Origin: Alkalibacter mobilis
GTDB lineage: Bacteria; Bacillota; Clostridia; Eubacteriales; Alkalibacteraceae
NCBI RefSeq assembly: GCF_015594845.1
Contig: NZ_JADNRK010000017.1
Span: forward strand, 1-44,695
Reading direction: 5' to 3'
Length of the DNA: 44,695 bases
In this document: piece after piece, positions 41,663-44,695 of the stretch
Layout: the number at the start of each line of letters is the position of its first letter
Position numbering within the stretch: position 1 is the stretch's first letter
Made by a program: the position numbers and the translations under genes
The notes under the pieces: model-generated
Told to the model about the DNA's origin: nothing
The model's input: the letters and a program-made list of their open reading frames with translations, nothing else
Database searches by the model: none

Positions 41663-42286
41663 ATGAAACAAAAAAAATCCGGAAATATAAACACAATCCA
41701 TTTGATTCTTTTGAGCATATTCTTCATCATATTGATATTGTCGGTCATCCAGCCTTACAATTTGTTGTTCTGGTTCATGCAGGCATTACCTGCCATGTTG
41801 ATTGTTCTGGGACTGGTTTTGACCTATCGAAAATTCACTTTTTCCACTTTTGTATATGTGATGGTTCTGATCCATACCATTGTTTTATTGATAGGTGCCC
41901 ATTACACCTATTCTCGAAATCCGTTTTTCGACTTATTGATGAATGAGTTCCAGCTGGAAAGAAACAACTATGACCGGGTCGGGCATTTCGCCCAAGGTTT
42001 TTTTCCCGCCTTCATGATCAAGGAATTTTTATTTCGAGCCGTACATGTAAAAAAAGGCCCAATGTTGAATCTCATCGTGATCGGCTTGTGTCTTGGTATC
42101 AGCGGATTCTATGAATTGCTCGAATTGGCCGCATCCTGGATCACGGGTTTACCTGGCGAATTCATCATGGGATTTCAGGGAGATGTATGGGACAGCCAAT
42201 GGGATATGATCATGGCACTCATTGGCGCCGTCATTGCCGTCATTCCATTTGGATCGTGGCACGACAAGCACATGGAAAAGAGCTGA
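41663..42286 (+). CDS. DUF2238 (YjdF-type) integral membrane protein
   Basis: 207 residues from the ATG at 41663; a longer in-frame start at 41633 has no good ribosome site. Six membrane helices. The family signature is visible: NYDRVGHFAQGFFPAFMIKEFLFR and later GFYELLELAASW, GFQGDVWDSQWDMIMALIGA. Charged residues buried in helices (YDR, GH, YE, DxQWD) are conserved in the family. It is a single gene; function unknown. Confidence 0.88.
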   Translation: MKQKKSGNINTIHLILLSIFFIILILSVIQPYNLLFWFMQALPAMLIVLGLVLTYRKFTFSTFVYVMVLIHTIVLLIGAHYTYSRNPFFDLLMNEFQLERNNYDRVGHFAQGFFPAFMIKEFLFRAVHVKKGPMLNLIVIGLCLGISGFYELLELAASWITGLPGEFIMGFQGDVWDSQWDMIMALIGAVIAVIPFGSWHDKHMEKS

Positions 42287-42291
42287 AAAAC

Positions 42292-42322
42292 AACCACTCC
42301 AAGGTCAGACCTTGAAGTGGTT
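42292..42322 (+). terminator. Terminator of the DUF2238 gene
   Basis: Arms AACCACTCCAAGG and CCTTGAAGTGGTT with one mismatch, 5 nt after the stop; short T-rich tail. Confidence 0.8.
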
Positions 42323-42352
42323 TATAATTTTATGATTTTGTTCAGATTCGAT

Positions 42353-42630
42353 TTAGATGCATCTTACAGTGTTGAATCCTTGTTGAACAGCCTTTTGGAT
42401 GTTGTTCGGTCACTTTTTCACTCCATCTATTTCGCAGACTACCTTATTGTCTTTGAATTGAACGATTTTTGCACTTGTAATGGTTTGGATATTGCAATCT
42501 TCCATAAGCTGGCGCAATGCCTGATCGTTGTTTTTGCAGTGTTTTGTCTTCATGAGAATTTCTGGCAACATCTCGATAACGGTAACTTCATCTGCCTTTT
42601 CTGCACAGTGGCACGCAGTTTCACATCTCC
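42353..42630 (-). pseudogene. Remnant of an old-yellow-enzyme/enoate reductase NAD(FAD) domain
   Basis: On the - strand, right after the antiporter stop, an open frame reads CETACHCAEKADEV followed by TVIEMLPEILMKT, and ends EIDGVKK at a TGA. This matches the second Rossmann domain of FadH/BaiCD/2-enoate reductase proteins (G-x-x-G-CETA, VTVIEML). A little further, in another frame, NNIQKAVQQGFNTVRCI-stop looks like the normal C-terminal helix of the same enzyme. The start (flavin barrel) and a middle piece are missing, so it is a decayed gene, probably deleted by recombination. Confidence 0.7.
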
Positions 42631-42631
42631 T

Positions 42632-43897
42632 TCAATTCGAATTCACACTGAAAGCATACGAAACCTTATGTGGTGTCTGTTTTTCAAGTTCTCCTGCCCA
42701 TTGGAATGCTTTTTTAGCCGCGATGACCGCTATGATCTCATTGATGACGGCTGCAGCTGCAATAGTTCCCTGGAGAATAATTGCCGAATCAGGATCAAAT
42801 GAGTTCAATGTTGCTGCCGCAATGGCTGTGAATATCAGAGAAACTCCAGAATGAGGAAGCAGAGTAAGTCCTAAGTATTTCTTCACTGTCTCGGGCATGC
42901 CTGTGACCTTTGCCCCTAGATAGGATCCGGAATATTTGCCAAGTGCCCTTGATACAATGTAAATGGCTGTAAATAATCCTGCATTAAGGATCAGGTTGTA
43001 GTTGAGTGGAGCTCCAAGGTTCATGATCACGATCATCAGGGAGAACATTAGAAATGGGCTAAATGCATCCATTATCTGAACTAATCTCTCTTTAGATACC
43101 ATATTTGCGAAGGTTCCCGAAAAGGCCATGCCAATGAGCATAAAGTTCATTACTGGCTCAGTCAAGATCATGGTGTTGAATACAAATCCTATAACTGCTG
43201 ATGCCAGGATCAACGAAATCGTACTAAGAACAGTAGCACTTTTTGACATCTCTTTTTTTAAGATGATCCCTCCGACAAGTCCAACCCCCATGCCTATTGC
43301 AATAGGCAATAAGATCATTAATGCCAGTGTGGTAAAGAGTGGTACTTGATTTGCTGTATGGGAGGCTGCTATCACCGAATTAATACTGAAAAACACGATT
43401 ATTGCTACAATGTCATCCAGGGCAGCCATAGGGATCAACGTTCTTGTAACAGGCCCCTCTGTCCTGAATTCTCTAACAACTGATAATGCCGGTGCCGGTG
43501 CAGTGGCAAGTGCTATCCCACCAAATATCAAAGCCAAGTTCAGGGGTATATTGGCAAAATAAAAAATCACACCAAAAAATAAGGCCACCACAATAAAAGT
43601 GGTCGCAGACTGAAAGATTGTCGTTACAACGATCTGACGTCCCTTCTGTTTCAAGTCTTTAATAACAAGCTCGCTTCCTATCATAAGACCCATTCCACAT
43701 TCCAATACATTTAAAAGCCCATGATACCACCTTATATCAAGGAGTTCATTGCTCAATAGTCCTGAGGCATAAGGTCCCATGACCATACCTGCAATAAGCC
43801 ACCCCAATATGGCAGGAAGCCTCAATTTCGAAATCAGCTTCCCGGAAAAATAGGCTATAAGGACTCCTAAAAGAAGTCTTGATATAAGTAAGATCAT
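42632..43897 (-). CDS. CPA2-family Na+(K+)/H+ antiporter
   Basis: 421 residues with about 12 helices. It resembles the KefB/NapA membrane domain: LRLPAILGWLIAGMVMGPY, then ATAPAPALSVVREF and AALDDIVAII, with the paired Asp that bind the ion. There is no TrkA-N domain. Its last residues (FSVNSN) directly abut the enoate reductase remnant. The start overlaps the stop of the TetR gene by 4 bp (ATGA), so regulator and antiporter are one operon. Likely role: export of sodium or another ion for proton. Confidence 0.9.
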   Translation of the reverse strand: MILLISRLLLGVLIAYFSGKLISKLRLPAILGWLIAGMVMGPYASGLLSNELLDIRWYHGLLNVLECGMGLMIGSELVIKDLKQKGRQIVVTTIFQSATTFIVVALFFGVIFYFANIPLNLALIFGGIALATAPAPALSVVREFRTEGPVTRTLIPMAALDDIVAIIVFFSINSVIAASHTANQVPLFTTLALMILLPIAIGMGVGLVGGIILKKEMSKSATVLSTISLILASAVIGFVFNTMILTEPVMNFMLIGMAFSGTFANMVSKERLVQIMDAFSPFLMFSLMIVIMNLGAPLNYNLILNAGLFTAIYIVSRALGKYSGSYLGAKVTGMPETVKKYLGLTLLPHSGVSLIFTAIAAATLNSFDPDSAIILQGTIAAAAVINEIIAVIAAKKAFQWAGELEKQTPHKVSYAFSVNSN

Positions 43898-44517
43898 TCC
43901 TGTGTTTCCTCCTTCAGAATTCCATAAAACATGAATTTAAGCAATCTTCTCAGTTTAAACTCGTGCTCATCAAACAACATTCCGTAGTCTCTATCCTCAT
44001 ATTTCCAAAATTGATGATTGAATGATTCCTGAAACAGCATAAAATATTCTATGGCCTCTTTACGGGAAACATCGTCTTTCAATTCCATGTGATCGAGAAC
44101 CTTTTCATAGAAACTGATGTTGTACTTATCAAGATTTTTTTTTATTTCACTTATTTCTTCAATGAGATGTTTTGGGGGCTGCAATAGGACATTTGTGAAT
44201 ATGTTTCTAAAAAAAGGTCTTTCCTTGAAAAACTGAAATCTCAGATCCAAATACCTCTCAATGCTCTCTTCCACATTTGTAAAGGAAATCTCCTTACTAG
44301 CCAGAAAACTAGTAAAATTGTCAAAACATTCTTTGACGCAAACAAGATATAGATCATCTTTGTTTTTAAAATAATGATATATAATTCCCTTTGATATATT
44401 CCCTTTTTTTGAGATCTCATTTGCAGACGCTTCTGCATAGCTATGTACTCCAAATTCAGCTATTGCACCATTTATGATTTGCTGTTTGGTCAACTTTTTC
44501 TTTTCTTCCCTGTTCAC
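43894..44517 (-). CDS. TetR-family transcriptional regulator
   Basis: 207 residues. The helix-turn-helix segment (IINGAIAEFGVHSYAEASANEISKKG then ISKGIIYHYFKNKDDLYLV) is typical. The C-terminal part resembles TetR_C domains of regulators of efflux systems. It is translationally coupled to the antiporter gene and probably controls its own operon. Confidence 0.93.
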   Translation of the reverse strand: MNREEKKKLTKQQIINGAIAEFGVHSYAEASANEISKKGNISKGIIYHYFKNKDDLYLVCVKECFDNFTSFLASKEISFTNVEESIERYLDLRFQFFKERPFFRNIFTNVLLQPPKHLIEEISEIKKNLDKYNISFYEKVLDHMELKDDVSRKEAIEYFMLFQESFNHQFWKYEDRDYGMLFDEHEFKLRRLLKFMFYGILKEETQE

Positions 44518-44581
44518 CTATCTCACCTCAAAATCTTTTTGACCGCTAAGTCAATATTTAAAGTTTAATGTATATAACCAT

Positions 44582-44669
44582 GGGATAGAGCCAGCTTTTC
44601 CATAGAATAGAGCAAGTCTGTTCACGGAATTGAGCCACCTGTTCCATGGTGAGAGCCACCAACTGTATA
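44582..44669 (-). mobile_element. Probable terminal repeats of an IS21-family element (edge of element)
   Basis: Four consecutive 22-nt units (44582, 44604, 44626, 44648) share the pattern GGAATTGAGCCACCTGTTCC with variations. Read on the - strand they give the GGTGGCTCA / TGGAACA series found at the ends of IS21-type elements. The istA/istB genes would lie beyond the right edge. No transposase is inside the window. 44518-44581 is AT-rich with no gene. Confidence 0.5.
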
Positions 44670-44695
44670 ATAAGATTATGCACCTAAAGGTGTAA

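Noticed and set aside
42317-42802. 161-codon + strand frame
   Set aside because: The opposite strand encodes the enoate reductase remnant and the antiporter end; the + frame is a shadow without a ribosome site.

Overview
The window comes from a low-GC Gram-positive bacterium, most likely an anaerobic member of the Clostridia. Supporting signs are AT-rich intergenic DNA, strong AGGAGG-type ribosome sites, the gene order pcrA-ligA-gatC-gatA-gatB, tRNA genes with encoded CCA, and corrinoid methyltransferase genes of the kind used by acetogens. The genus cannot be fixed from the sequence alone.

Layout. (1) 1-971: the 3' end of a large DUF11-type surface protein and its terminator. (2) 972-8600: a complete, compact type II-C CRISPR-Cas9 locus. 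It has an array of 39 identical-length repeats and 38 spacers read on the + strand, then cas2, cas1 and cas9 on the - strand converging on it, and a tracrRNA gene upstream of cas9 with its own promoter and terminator. Each repeat carries an extended -10 promoter element. (3) 8685-18818: a catabolic island. A minus-strand operon (G3E GTPase, Cys/His-rich small protein, corrinoid protein, URO-D-type methyltransferase, pterin-dependent methyltransferase) diverges from a plus-strand group (sodium:solute symporter with two tiny membrane peptides, LysR regulator, PhlG-like C-C hydrolase, a second URO-D-type protein and a 40-residue protein). A second LysR gene follows the minus-strand operon. The likely theme is uptake and demethylation or cleavage of a methylated, possibly aromatic, compound, with methyl transfer to tetrahydrofolate. 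(4) 19078-19646: six tRNA genes with one promoter. (5) 19756-32268: housekeeping genes: phosphodiesterase, RdgB, RNase PH, an AIR-synthase-like protein, GatCAB, LigA, PcrA and a two-component system. (6) 32360-36482: a candidate small RNA, LspA, a lipoprotein, a YhfC-type membrane protease and KatG. (7) 36641-41468: a third URO-D-type protein, a TetR regulator, DUF2812 and DUF1905 proteins and a truncated GPH symporter. The URO-D gene and the symporter share a 14-bp palindromic operator, which suggests one TetR regulon. (8) 41663-44695: a DUF2238 membrane protein, remains of an old-yellow-enzyme-type reductase, a CPA2 antiporter with its TetR regulator, and four 22-nt repeats at the right edge that look like the end of an IS21-type element.

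The most distinctive items are the CRISPR locus with a promoter in every repeat, the GTPase/corrinoid/URO-D operon, the shared TetR operator, and a possible C-rich small RNA. All calls rest on reading the sequence; no database search was run.
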